Shown here piece by piece: positions 55,565 to 63,589 of a DNA stretch of 64,000 nucleotides. The stretch is from Bdellovibrionales bacterium (GTDB taxonomy: Bacteria; Bdellovibrionota; UBA1018; CAIMNF01): the NCBI GenBank assembly GCA_947502835.1, contig CANNBJ010000001.1:1-64000 (forward strand). The letters run 5' to 3'. The position numbers and the translations under genes are program-made. Every line of letters begins with the position of its first letter. The stretch's first letter is position 1. Below the pieces are notes generated by a model. It had not been told where the DNA came from. It did not search any database and was given only the letters and a program-made list of their open reading frames with translations.

Positions 55565-55909
55565 ATGAACAAAGAACCCATGAAGAAAGAGCTCTCGAGT
55601 TTTCTCAACCCATCCTTGATCGAGGAATTGAAGAGGAAGATTGCAAGGGATGAGTTCAAAGGTCTGAGCTTCAAGCAGGCAATGGAGTTCATTCTGACCG
55701 ACGGTCTGATGCCAGAAAATGCATTGCCAGTGGGTTCGATTTTAAGGCTTGAAACCTGGGTCAGGGGTTTTGGTGAAGAGCAAGTGTTCAGTTACTCAGC
55801 CACCGAACTCAAGAACAAAACAGGGGAAATCCTGGAGCGAGTCCTGGCTGGCAATCCTGTTCGGCTTCACCGCCACGGGCGGGTCATTGCCGAAATTAAA
55901 AGGGTATAG
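55565..55909 (+). CDS. Phd/YefM-type antitoxin-like protein
   Basis: The 114-aa protein has a helical N-terminal half (LSSFLNPSLIEELKRKIARD, perhaps RHH-like) and a C-terminal Phd/YefM core: FSYSATELKNKTGEILERVL, then NPVRLHRHGRVIAEIKRV. In Phd proteins this core comes first and binds DNA, with the toxin-binding tail after it; here the order is reversed and the C-terminal tail is missing. It probably binds the palindromic operator ahead of fic. Whether it neutralises the Fic protein is not known. Confidence 0.78.
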   Translation: MNKEPMKKELSSFLNPSLIEELKRKIARDEFKGLSFKQAMEFILTDGLMPENALPVGSILRLETWVRGFGEEQVFSYSATELKNKTGEILERVLAGNPVRLHRHGRVIAEIKRV

Positions 55910-55950
55910 GATTGAGGTTTCCATCTTAAGCGCACTCTGCCAGCTGGATT

Positions 55951-56241
55951 TTATGAATCTAGCTGCGTTTTCAGGTATTTTTTTTCAAAAATAAAGGTTC
56001 CAAAGGGCAGGCACGAAAGCCCCCAGGCAAGGGCCAGGGTGTTTCGACTCCAGTTGCGTTTCTCTGAAAGCATCAATGCAGCTACACAATACGCGATGAA
56101 GAGCCCGCCGTGTGCCCGACCTGCATGCTTCACCCATTCCGGATTCTGAAGAATGTATTTGATGGGCATTGCGATGAACATCAAGAACAGAAGTGACACG
56201 CCTTCAAGTCTTCCTAAGAGCAAAAACCATTTCTCATTCAT
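55951..56241 (-). CDS. DUF3817 membrane protein
   Basis: The 96-aa protein has three membrane helices and the family signature: LGRLEGVSLLFLMFIAMPIKY and the HxG in AGRAHGGLFIAYCVAALM, ending LSCLPFGTFIFEKKYLK. It is an inner-membrane protein of unknown role, sometimes next to heme or transport genes. It is a single gene, convergent with the Phd-type gene. Confidence 0.85.
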   Translation of the reverse strand: MNEKWFLLLGRLEGVSLLFLMFIAMPIKYILQNPEWVKHAGRAHGGLFIAYCVAALMLSEKRNWSRNTLALAWGLSCLPFGTFIFEKKYLKTQLDS

Positions 56242-56357
56242 GGGAGGGATCTTGCCCTGAAGGGGGCGGGGGAGTCAATGCGGGCTCAAAATAAGAGGTC
56301 GAACCACCTGGAGTTCCTGGTTTCCCCATGTGATCCGAGTGAAGAGGGATGTTGGTC

Positions 56358-57056
56358 TCAGCGTCTTGACATGTCTAGTGAATACATTCGGCCTCGCGTT
56401 CTTCCCTCGGCCCGCACCTCTGGCATCGCTTCAAGATCCATCTGGGCTATTCTGCGCGAGATCAAGCCGTGACAGGCTTCCAGATAATCGCTGATCGGGA
56501 TTCGGCGCTTTCTTTGGAAGAGCCCATGCAGGATCAGTCGGCGCTCCTGAGGTGCTAGGGCGGTTCGTTGGAGCGACTCCTGTTTTAGTGCGAATTTGTT
56601 CACGAACACCTCTTGTCCGAGAAATCCCCATTTCTTGTAAAAAGAGGCAGGCTTTTCGGCTCCTTCTCGAACCGCCATACCGGCAAAGGGGAGTACACCA
56701 ATCAAAAACCCCTCGCCGCGGGCCTTTGGAGTTCGATGCAGGACGACCGCACTCCAGAGTTTGAAGAGAGCACGGTCTTTTTTTGGGCACAAAAACGCTC
56801 GGTACTGCTCAAGGAGAAGGCCAAGCACGGCGGGGGTATGTTGTTTTAAGTTGTACTCGCGAATGGGAATCGGTGAGAGCGTCCTCCAGTGACGATCAAG
56901 GGCGGTCAGCCATTCTTCGGCGAGTCGCGGATCAAAGCGAGTCCACTGCGCGATTCTGATCCAGTCTTCATTCGAAGGTGAATTCTTGGCACGCAACAGG
57001 CTCAGACTTTCATTGTGTTCGTCCGAAGTGGGAATCCGGATCTTATTCGAGTTCAT
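56358..57056 (-). CDS. Unknown protein, 232 aa
   Basis: The 232-aa product is soluble and helical, with many Arg and Trp (EDWIRIAQWTRFDPRLAEEW) and no signal peptide. The middle (GEGFLIGVLPFAGMAVREGA) has a conserved-looking glycine stretch, and the C-terminus is very basic (VRAEGRTRGRMYSLDMSRR). I recognise no family. Its start overlaps the truncated nucleotidyltransferase-like frame by 14 nt, so they are one transcription unit. It may be part of a defence-type or toxin-antitoxin locus; this is a guess from context. Confidence 0.6.
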   Translation of the reverse strand: MNSNKIRIPTSDEHNESLSLLRAKNSPSNEDWIRIAQWTRFDPRLAEEWLTALDRHWRTLSPIPIREYNLKQHTPAVLGLLLEQYRAFLCPKKDRALFKLWSAVVLHRTPKARGEGFLIGVLPFAGMAVREGAEKPASFYKKWGFLGQEVFVNKFALKQESLQRTALAPQERRLILHGLFQRKRRIPISDYLEACHGLISRRIAQMDLEAMPEVRAEGRTRGRMYSLDMSRR

Positions 57057-57387
57057 CCAGAAGCTCCTGCAGGAAATCGATCGCCTTCTCTGAGCCTGGG
57101 ATTCTGCGGCACAAGAGGTGACTCAATCGTCCTTCGACGATCTCGGTCTTGATCACGGCCCGAAGGAGTGCCCGGGCGTGGGGAATGTCTTTTGGTCTGC
57201 CGGCGAAGCACTTCATGATCAGCATGTCTTCCTTGCCGAGCGCCTCCACTCGAAGGAGGGATTCATGGAACACCTCAATCAGTCGATTCCCGTAGTCGGG
57301 AGGAAGAACATGCGAGAAGTTCGAGAAATGTAGGATTGAGTAGGTCTTTACCAGTTCCTTCCCTTTATTAGGGTTTCCCGCGTTCAC
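57043..57387 (-). pseudogene. C-terminal fragment of a DUF6036-type nucleotidyltransferase-like protein
   Basis: The 114-aa frame shows the late part of this family: FSHVLPPDYGNRLIEVF, then LGKEDMLIMKCFAGRPKDIPHARALLRAV. The N-terminal half that would carry the GG...D-x-D nucleotidyl-transfer site is absent: in-frame codons upstream of the GTG at 57387 reach a stop at 57421. So the gene is either 5'-truncated or a shortened binding module. It precedes and overlaps the 232-aa gene. Confidence 0.55.
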
Positions 57388-57581
57388 TGGTTCGATGAGT
57401 GCCTTGCTAGAGAAAACACTTTAAAGAATCAAGTGTGTCTTTGGTGACCCAATCCTTCTGTAATTTCAAGATTGTTAAGACCTGAAGCCTAATTCATTAA
57501 AGGAAAATGCCGATAAAGGTAAAATATATAAATAGGAAAAAACTCGTGTTTTTTTTGAAGTTAGAAGGAAAAAAATGGTTC

Positions 57582-60500
57582 ATGCCAGCTCCTCATCGAT
57601 TTCGATGGAAGGTCTTGGGAGTACTGTCTTTATTTTTTCTGACCTCTTGTTCACCTATAATTTTAGGAGAGCGTCCGTCCCAGAAGCGAGCTCGCCTTGC
57701 AGCCCAGAACAAATCAACCCCTGCTCTATCCTATGCCGACGCGACCGGCATGTCTGGCACCGTTGGAGTTGCGATGAGCATAACGCCCACCACGATCAGT
57801 GCGGGCCCGGGAGCAACGGTGCAAAGCTGCGCGATCAAATCAGGCACTCCGGCGCTGCCGAGTGGACTGAGTCTGAACAATTCAACTTGCGGTATCAGTG
57901 GAACTCCAAGTGCGAGTGCCGCCACTGCGAGCTACACAGTTCAGCTGACGAGCAGTCTTGGTCAAATTGTAGAGGCGAGCGTGAGCCTGTTGGTCACCGC
58001 TCTTCCGGTGCTTGCATCGGTGACTGTGATCAATTCGAGTCCGACGAACTCGACCACCTACGATCTTTCCTATGGAGCAGTGACGGGTGCTTTTGCGGAA
58101 TATTGCATTCGGGAGAACAGCATTGATGCTTCGGGATGCTCTTGGGTCACAGGAAGCACGCTTCCCGGAAGCTTCACCGTGAGTGGGGCGAACGGGGCAA
58201 AGACGCTGAGCGTGTGGATGAGAAACAGCCTAGGCGGTGTGAGCGCGCGAGTTGACTCGAATTCGGTGACTCTCGATACAGTGGCGCCGGCCACGCAATC
58301 CGGAATCGCGTTAAAAACTCCGGCATCAACGCCCGGGCTTTCCGCGACTCCTGTATTTACGGTCTCAGGGGTCACCTCAGGCGACACGGTTGCGATTTAC
58401 ACCAGTTCGAGTTGCGCTGTACCGAGCTTAAAGGGAAGTGCGGTGGTGACGAGCGGAAGCACGGTGGATTTGACGAGCTTGTCTTTGTCTGTTGGAGCAT
58501 ATGAATTCTATTCCGACTCCACTGACCCTGCAGGCAATCGCTCGGTATGTTCAGGCGTCGCAAGCCTCAGCGCAAGCTACGAGCGGGTCGCATCGGCTGC
58601 AAGCCTAAGCATCACCTCTCACACCTCGCCCCATAATTTTGGGAGTGTGGCGGTCGGGAGTGCGCAGAATCTGACTCTTACTGTTTCAAACTCAGGCGGA
58701 ATCACGGCAAGTTCAATCGCACTGGCCGGGATCTCAGGAGTATTCTCAAGAACCGGTGGCACCTGCGGATTCACTCTTGCATCGGGGGCCACCTGCACCA
58801 TCATCCTGGGCTTTGCTCCGGTCGTAGTGGTAAGCTCAAGCCAGACCTTGAGCATCACCTACACCGATGCGATCTCTACCGCCGGGAGCGTGAATTTTGA
58901 TTTAACAGGTGCGGGGACTTCAACCCCGGCTCTTTCCTTTGCCGGCGCGACCGGCACCTCGGGCACGGTTGGGATTGCGATGAGCATAACGCCTACCACG
59001 ATCAGTGCGGGCTCGGGAGCCACAGTGCAAAGCTGCGCGATCAAGGCAGGAACTCCGGCGCTGCCGAGTGGATTGAGCCTCAACAATTCAACTTGCGCGA
59101 TCAGTGGCACTCCAAGTGCAAGTGCCGCCACTGCGAGCTACACAGTTCAGCTGACCAGCAGTCTTGGTCAAATTGTAGAGTCGAGCGTGAGCGTAGCTGT
59201 GGTATCAGCCATCTCGACCCTTGCGGTTTCGGCAGGGGGCAGTCACACCTGCGCTTTGCTTTCAGATGGAACGGTGAAATGTTGGGGGAATGGGGGTTCC
59301 GGACAGCTAGGAAATGGAGCAACTGCCAGTCAAACCGCCCCCGTTCAAGTTACAGGAATCACAAACGCGACTGCGATTTCGGCGGGGGCTTTTCACACCT
59401 GCGCTTTGCTATCAAATGGAACGGTGAAATGTTGGGGGGATGGGGGCGCCGGACGGCTAGGAAATGGATCAACATCTGATCAATCCTCCCCTGTGCAAGT
59501 TGCAGGAATTACGACTGCGACAGCGATTTCGGCAGGCTACTATCATACCTGCGCGCTCCTTTCCGGAGGATCGCTCAGTTGCTGGGGCGCCGGCTGGAGT
59601 GGTCAGCTTGGCAATGGATCAACTTCCAATCAATCCTCCCCCGTGCAAGTTTCAGGGATCACAAACGCGACTGCGATTTCGGTGGGCATCCAGCACACCT
59701 GTGCACTCCTTTCGGGGGGAGAGCTCAGATGCTGGGGGTCTGGGGGTGCCGGACAGCTTGGAAACGGATCAATCTCTGATCAATCCTCGCCCGTGCAAGT
59801 TTCAGGCATCACAAACGCCAGTGCGATTTCGGCGGGCTACCAGCACACCTGTGCACTCCTTTCGGGGGGAGCGCTCAGATGCTGGGGGGGTGGGGCCTAC
59901 GGTCAGCTTGGAAACGAATCCACTGCGAATCAGTCGTATTCCGTGCAAGTTACAGGAATTACGAGTGCTACATCGATTTCGGCGGGTGGCAATCACACCT
60001 GCGCGCTCTTGTCGGGAGGAGCGCTCAGATGCTGGGGGTATGGACATTACGGCCAGCTTGGAAATGGATCAAACTCCTATCAATCCCCCGCTGTGCAAGT
60101 TTCAGGAATTACGAGTGCCACTTCGATTTCCGCAGGAGGCTCTCATACCTGCGCGATCCTTTCGGGGGGATCGGTGAAATGCTGGGGGTATGGGTCATCC
60201 GGGCAGCTGGGAAATGGTGCTTCTGGGGTTTCGGCAACCACGCCAGATTTGGTGCTAGGGCTTAGCGATGTCATTGCGATTTCGGCGGGCTATTCTCATA
60301 CCTGCGCGATCCTTTCGGGGGGATCGGTGAAGTGCTGGGGGTCTGGGGTTAACGGCAAGCTTGGAAACGGGTCAACCTCTGATCAATTCTCCCCCGTTTC
60401 AGTGACAGGAGTAACGGATGCCACTGCGATTTCGGCGGGTACCGCTCACACCTGCGCGATCCTTTCGGGGGGATCGGTGAAATGCTGGGGCTCGGGCTAT

Positions 60501-61388
60501 CTTGGAAATGGATCAACCTCCTATCAATCCCCCGCTGTGCAAGTTTCAGGAATCACGAACGCGATTGCGATTTCGGCAGGGGCCAATCACACCTGCGTTT
60601 TGCTTTCAGACACCTCGGTGAAATGTTGGGGTGAGGGGTATCTGGGTGAATTGGGCAATCTTTCAGCATACCTGTCCTCAACGTCATTACAAGTTCAGAA
60701 TGCCTCCGGCTCGGTGCTTACAGGCGTGACTTCACTTTCGATCGGAGGTTCACATTACATAGAAGATTTCGGAAGGTTTGCAAGTACTTGTGGTGTTGTG
60801 AGTGGCAGTGTGCGGTGTTGGGGAAGCAACTACTTCGGGATATTTGGAAACGGACAATCCGATTCTGACCCTGATTCGGGTACGATTTATCATTCATTTT
60901 CGCCAGTCTCAGCGATCGGGCTCAGCTCTACCGCTTCTACTGTTTCACTGGGACTTACCCATGTCTGTTCGCTGCTCTCAAATGGAACGATTCAATGCTG
61001 GGGGTATGGGGGTAACGGACAGCTCGGAAATGGAACAACATCCAATCAATTTTATCCAGTGCCAGTGACTGGAATTGCCACTGCTACCGCGGTTTCGTCG
61101 GGCGAAAACTATACCTGCGCGATCCTTTCAGGAGGATCGGTGAAATGTTGGGGGGCTGGGGGTTCAGGCCAGCTTGGAAATGGGTCAACTGCGAATCAAT
61201 CATCCCCTGTGTCCGGCTCCGGAATGACGAACGCTACTGCGATTTCAGCAGGACGTGAACACGCCTGCGCTTTGCTTTCAAATGGAACCGTAAAATGCTG
61301 GGGGGGTGGGTATTCCGGACAGCTTGCAAATGGATCAATTTATGGAGGTTATCCGAACCCCCAAACGGTTCTCTCGATTCCGGAATGA
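57582..61388 (+). CDS. Large lipoprotein with Ig-like domains and 14 RCC1 repeats
   Basis: The 1268-aa protein begins with a lipoprotein signal (RFRWKVLGVLSLFFLTSC). Residues 45-545 hold putative Ig-like (He_PIG/HYDIN-like) domains, of which one 90-residue unit occurs twice. From residue 547 to the end are 14 RCC1 repeats of about 50 residues with the motif ISAGxxHTCALLSxGxxxCWGxGxxGQLGNG; nearly every repeat has two Cys. Seven repeats form one beta-propeller, so two propellers are expected. It is probably cell-surface exposed and adhesive. The ATG at 57582 is preferred for the signal; a start at 57507 is possible. A Shine-Dalgarno sequence is only weak. Confidence 0.88.
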   Translation: MPAPHRFRWKVLGVLSLFFLTSCSPIILGERPSQKRARLAAQNKSTPALSYADATGMSGTVGVAMSITPTTISAGPGATVQSCAIKSGTPALPSGLSLNNSTCGISGTPSASAATASYTVQLTSSLGQIVEASVSLLVTALPVLASVTVINSSPTNSTTYDLSYGAVTGAFAEYCIRENSIDASGCSWVTGSTLPGSFTVSGANGAKTLSVWMRNSLGGVSARVDSNSVTLDTVAPATQSGIALKTPASTPGLSATPVFTVSGVTSGDTVAIYTSSSCAVPSLKGSAVVTSGSTVDLTSLSLSVGAYEFYSDSTDPAGNRSVCSGVASLSASYERVASAASLSITSHTSPHNFGSVAVGSAQNLTLTVSNSGGITASSIALAGISGVFSRTGGTCGFTLASGATCTIILGFAPVVVVSSSQTLSITYTDAISTAGSVNFDLTGAGTSTPALSFAGATGTSGTVGIAMSITPTTISAGSGATVQSCAIKAGTPALPSGLSLNNSTCAISGTPSASAATASYTVQLTSSLGQIVESSVSVAVVSAISTLAVSAGGSHTCALLSDGTVKCWGNGGSGQLGNGATASQTAPVQVTGITNATAISAGAFHTCALLSNGTVKCWGDGGAGRLGNGSTSDQSSPVQVAGITTATAISAGYYHTCALLSGGSLSCWGAGWSGQLGNGSTSNQSSPVQVSGITNATAISVGIQHTCALLSGGELRCWGSGGAGQLGNGSISDQSSPVQVSGITNASAISAGYQHTCALLSGGALRCWGGGAYGQLGNESTANQSYSVQVTGITSATSISAGGNHTCALLSGGALRCWGYGHYGQLGNGSNSYQSPAVQVSGITSATSISAGGSHTCAILSGGSVKCWGYGSSGQLGNGASGVSATTPDLVLGLSDVIAISAGYSHTCAILSGGSVKCWGSGVNGKLGNGSTSDQFSPVSVTGVTDATAISAGTAHTCAILSGGSVKCWGSGYLGNGSTSYQSPAVQVSGITNAIAISAGANHTCVLLSDTSVKCWGEGYLGELGNLSAYLSSTSLQVQNASGSVLTGVTSLSIGGSHYIEDFGRFASTCGVVSGSVRCWGSNYFGIFGNGQSDSDPDSGTIYHSFSPVSAIGLSSTASTVSLGLTHVCSLLSNGTIQCWGYGGNGQLGNGTTSNQFYPVPVTGIATATAVSSGENYTCAILSGGSVKCWGAGGSGQLGNGSTANQSSPVSGSGMTNATAISAGREHACALLSNGTVKCWGGGYSGQLANGSIYGGYPNPQTVLSIPE
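57716..57986 (+). repeat. 271-bp intragenic direct repeat, copy 1
   Basis: This segment encodes an Ig-like unit starting ALSYADATGMSGTVG. It is about 90% identical by eye to 58922-59192, offset by 1206 bp and in the same frame. Confidence 0.85.
58922..59192 (+). repeat. 271-bp intragenic direct repeat, copy 2
   Basis: Second copy of the Ig-like unit, starting ALSFAGATGTSGTVG. Recombination between the copies would delete 1206 bp (402 codons) in frame. Confidence 0.85.
59221..61385 (+). repeat. Tandem array of about 150-bp RCC1-coding units
   Basis: Fourteen units, mostly 147-150 bp, each with a block like GCGATTTCGGCGGG followed by CACACCTGCGC and TGCTGGGGG. Units 1-9, 12 and 13 are close in DNA sequence; units 10, 11 and 14 have diverged, and unit 9 is shortened. 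Confidence 0.9.
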
Positions 61389-61410
61389 ATCTTTGGTTTG
61401 AACAGGAACC

Positions 61411-63426
61411 TTAGCGAATTCGCGCCTTCATCATGAGCGCAAGATGAGTACCGTGCTCTTTTTTCGGGTGTTTCAGCTTTGAGCGGTGGTAGGTGCCGTC
61501 GGAACCCATCTCCCAGCCCTGGCGGTGGTCCTCGATCATGATTTCAAGAAACTCATAGATCCTGTCTTTGTGGGAGTGTTCTTCCACCGGGGCAACGGCC
61601 TCCACCCGAGTCGCAAGATTCCGGTGCATCCAATCGGCAGAGCCAATAAAAAACTCGCCGTTCAAAGGATCTTTCTCGCCATTCCTGAAGTAGAATACGC
61701 GGGAGTGTTCCAAGAATCGCCCGATGATCGAAAACACACGGATATTCTCGGAGTGTCCTTTCACCCCGGGTCTCAAACAACAAAAGCCGCGCACAATGAG
61801 GTCAATCTTGACCCCTGCATTTGATGCCTCATAAAGCGCTTGAATCATTTCGCGATCATCAAGGCTGTTCATTTTTGCAATGATGCGTGCTGGCTGGTCT
61901 TTCTTGGCGTGATGGATCTCTCGATGGATTTTTTTCAGGAACTGCTCTTTCATCGTGAGGGGGGCAACGAGCAGTTTTTTGTAGTCCTTCTTTTGAGACT
62001 TGCCGGTCAAAAAATGAAAGAGGTTCACAACATCATCTGCGATGTCCTTTTTGCAGGTAAATAGACCAAAATCGGTATAGAGCCTCGACGTCACCGAGTG
62101 GTAGTTTCCGGTGCCGATGTGGCAGTAACTGCGCATCTCATCGCCCTCTTGCCTCACCACAAGCGTGGTCTTGCAGTGGGTCTTAAGCCCGATCACTCCG
62201 TACACCACGTGTACTCCTGCATCTTCGAGATTTTGGGCCACAAGAATGTTCTTTTCCTCGTCAAAGCGGGCCTTCAGTTCCACGAGGCACACCACGTGCT
62301 TGCCGAGTTCAGCGGCACGAATGAGAAGCGGAATGAGCGGGCTGTCAGCGCCCACGCGGTAAAGGGTCATTTTGATTGCAACGACCTTCGGGTCATTCAC
62401 GGCAGAGCGAATGAATCGTTCCACCGAGTTCGCAAAGCTCTCATAAGGGTGGTGGACCAGAATGTCATTTTGCTTGATCGAAAGGAAAATATCCCTCTCC
62501 GGGTCTGAAAGGGCCGGCGGCGGAACCGGAATCCAAGGCTCGTATTTGTACTCGGGGCGCGACAGATCAAGAATGTGCTTGAGCGAAGTGTACTCAAGGA
62601 GGCCCTTCACTCCGAAAATCTGATCCTCATCGAGGTGCAGTTCATCCCGGAGCATATCGATGATCATCGTATCGCCATCGCCCCAGTACTCAAGACGCAC
62701 CACATCCCCGAACTTTCGCTCTTTTAACTCTTCTGAAATTTGCTCCAGCATGTCATCGGATTCGTCGTCGTGATCGATGTTGGTGTTGCGGGTGATCCGG
62801 AAGGGCATGACGTTCAGGATTTCCATGCCTTGAAAAAGCGAGCCCAGGTTTGAGGCAATCACTTCAAGGATGGTAACATATCGAGCTTTTTTCGAGTCCC
62901 GGCGTCCATCCACGCGAACCCACTGCGGGAAGTGAGTGGGAACCTTGAGTCGTGCGAACTGGGTCTCATCGTCCCGACCCGGGTACTTGAGCGTCACCCC
63001 GAGCGAAATCGAAAGGTTTGAGAGAAAAGGAAAGGGGTGGCCCGAGTCGACCGCGAAAGGAGTCAAAACCGGAAAGACCTGGGTTTGATAAAATGTGTTC
63101 GCGCGCTCTTTCTCCTGATCGCTCAGTTTGGCCCAAGGAACAAGTTCGATTCCTCCCTCCCTGAGGGCCGGCAGGAGGTCTTTTTTGAAACATTGCTGAG
63201 CCTCCTGGATGAGAGGGATCAAGCGCTCGCGAAAATGGACCCGTGCATGGGAATAGAGCGAACCCATGCGCTTCATGAAGTATTCGTCGAGATTGCTTTG
63301 AAAGATTCCCAAGAACCGGACCCGCTCAAAAAGAGGGGTGCGATCATCGAGCGCCTCGTGCAGCACCCGAGCGTTGAATTCAAGCCAGCCTAAATCGCGG
63401 TTGATGTAGAGGTCGTTTTCGCTCAT
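61411..63426 (-). CDS. ppk1: Polyphosphate kinase 1
   Basis: The 671-aa enzyme makes polyphosphate from ATP. It begins NRDLGWLEFNARVL, the N-domain motif. The autophosphorylated His is in GLKTHCKTTLVVRQEG, after VELKARFDEEKN; the second active-site His is near the end (FIGSADWMHRNLATRVEAVAPV). MTLYRV and GTGNYH are further signatures. It is transcribed toward the RCC1 gene and is divergent from nrdJ. Confidence 0.97.
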   Translation of the reverse strand: MSENDLYINRDLGWLEFNARVLHEALDDRTPLFERVRFLGIFQSNLDEYFMKRMGSLYSHARVHFRERLIPLIQEAQQCFKKDLLPALREGGIELVPWAKLSDQEKERANTFYQTQVFPVLTPFAVDSGHPFPFLSNLSISLGVTLKYPGRDDETQFARLKVPTHFPQWVRVDGRRDSKKARYVTILEVIASNLGSLFQGMEILNVMPFRITRNTNIDHDDESDDMLEQISEELKERKFGDVVRLEYWGDGDTMIIDMLRDELHLDEDQIFGVKGLLEYTSLKHILDLSRPEYKYEPWIPVPPPALSDPERDIFLSIKQNDILVHHPYESFANSVERFIRSAVNDPKVVAIKMTLYRVGADSPLIPLLIRAAELGKHVVCLVELKARFDEEKNILVAQNLEDAGVHVVYGVIGLKTHCKTTLVVRQEGDEMRSYCHIGTGNYHSVTSRLYTDFGLFTCKKDIADDVVNLFHFLTGKSQKKDYKKLLVAPLTMKEQFLKKIHREIHHAKKDQPARIIAKMNSLDDREMIQALYEASNAGVKIDLIVRGFCCLRPGVKGHSENIRVFSIIGRFLEHSRVFYFRNGEKDPLNGEFFIGSADWMHRNLATRVEAVAPVEEHSHKDRIYEFLEIMIEDHRQGWEMGSDGTYHRSKLKHPKKEHGTHLALMMKARIR

Positions 63427-63554
63427 AGAAGCCGCTTTCTTCGTTTCGGTGAAATACCTTCCGGGCTTGAGGCCACGCTCCGGGAGAGGGGTTCCCTTGC
63501 AAGCTCATGAATTTAAACTAATTTTATGTAAAAAGGCAAGTCCGGAACGGCACG

Positions 63555-63581
63555 ATTGTGTGATGCATTGTGTGATACAAT
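63555..63581 (+). promoter_or_regulatory. Tandem ATTGTGTGAT repeats upstream of nrdJ
   Basis: ATTGTGTGAT is found at 63555-63564 and 63567-63576, exactly 12 bp apart, and the second runs into TACAAT (63576-63581), a good -10 box. The predicted start near 63588 is almost at the ATG, so the repeats may be an operator in the -35/-20 region. Confidence 0.5.
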
Positions 63582-63589
63582 GATAAGCA

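Noticed and set aside
59221-61385. Possible CRISPR or satellite array
   Set aside because: Units are about 150 bp, in one reading frame and encode RCC1 blades; there are no spacers of constant length.
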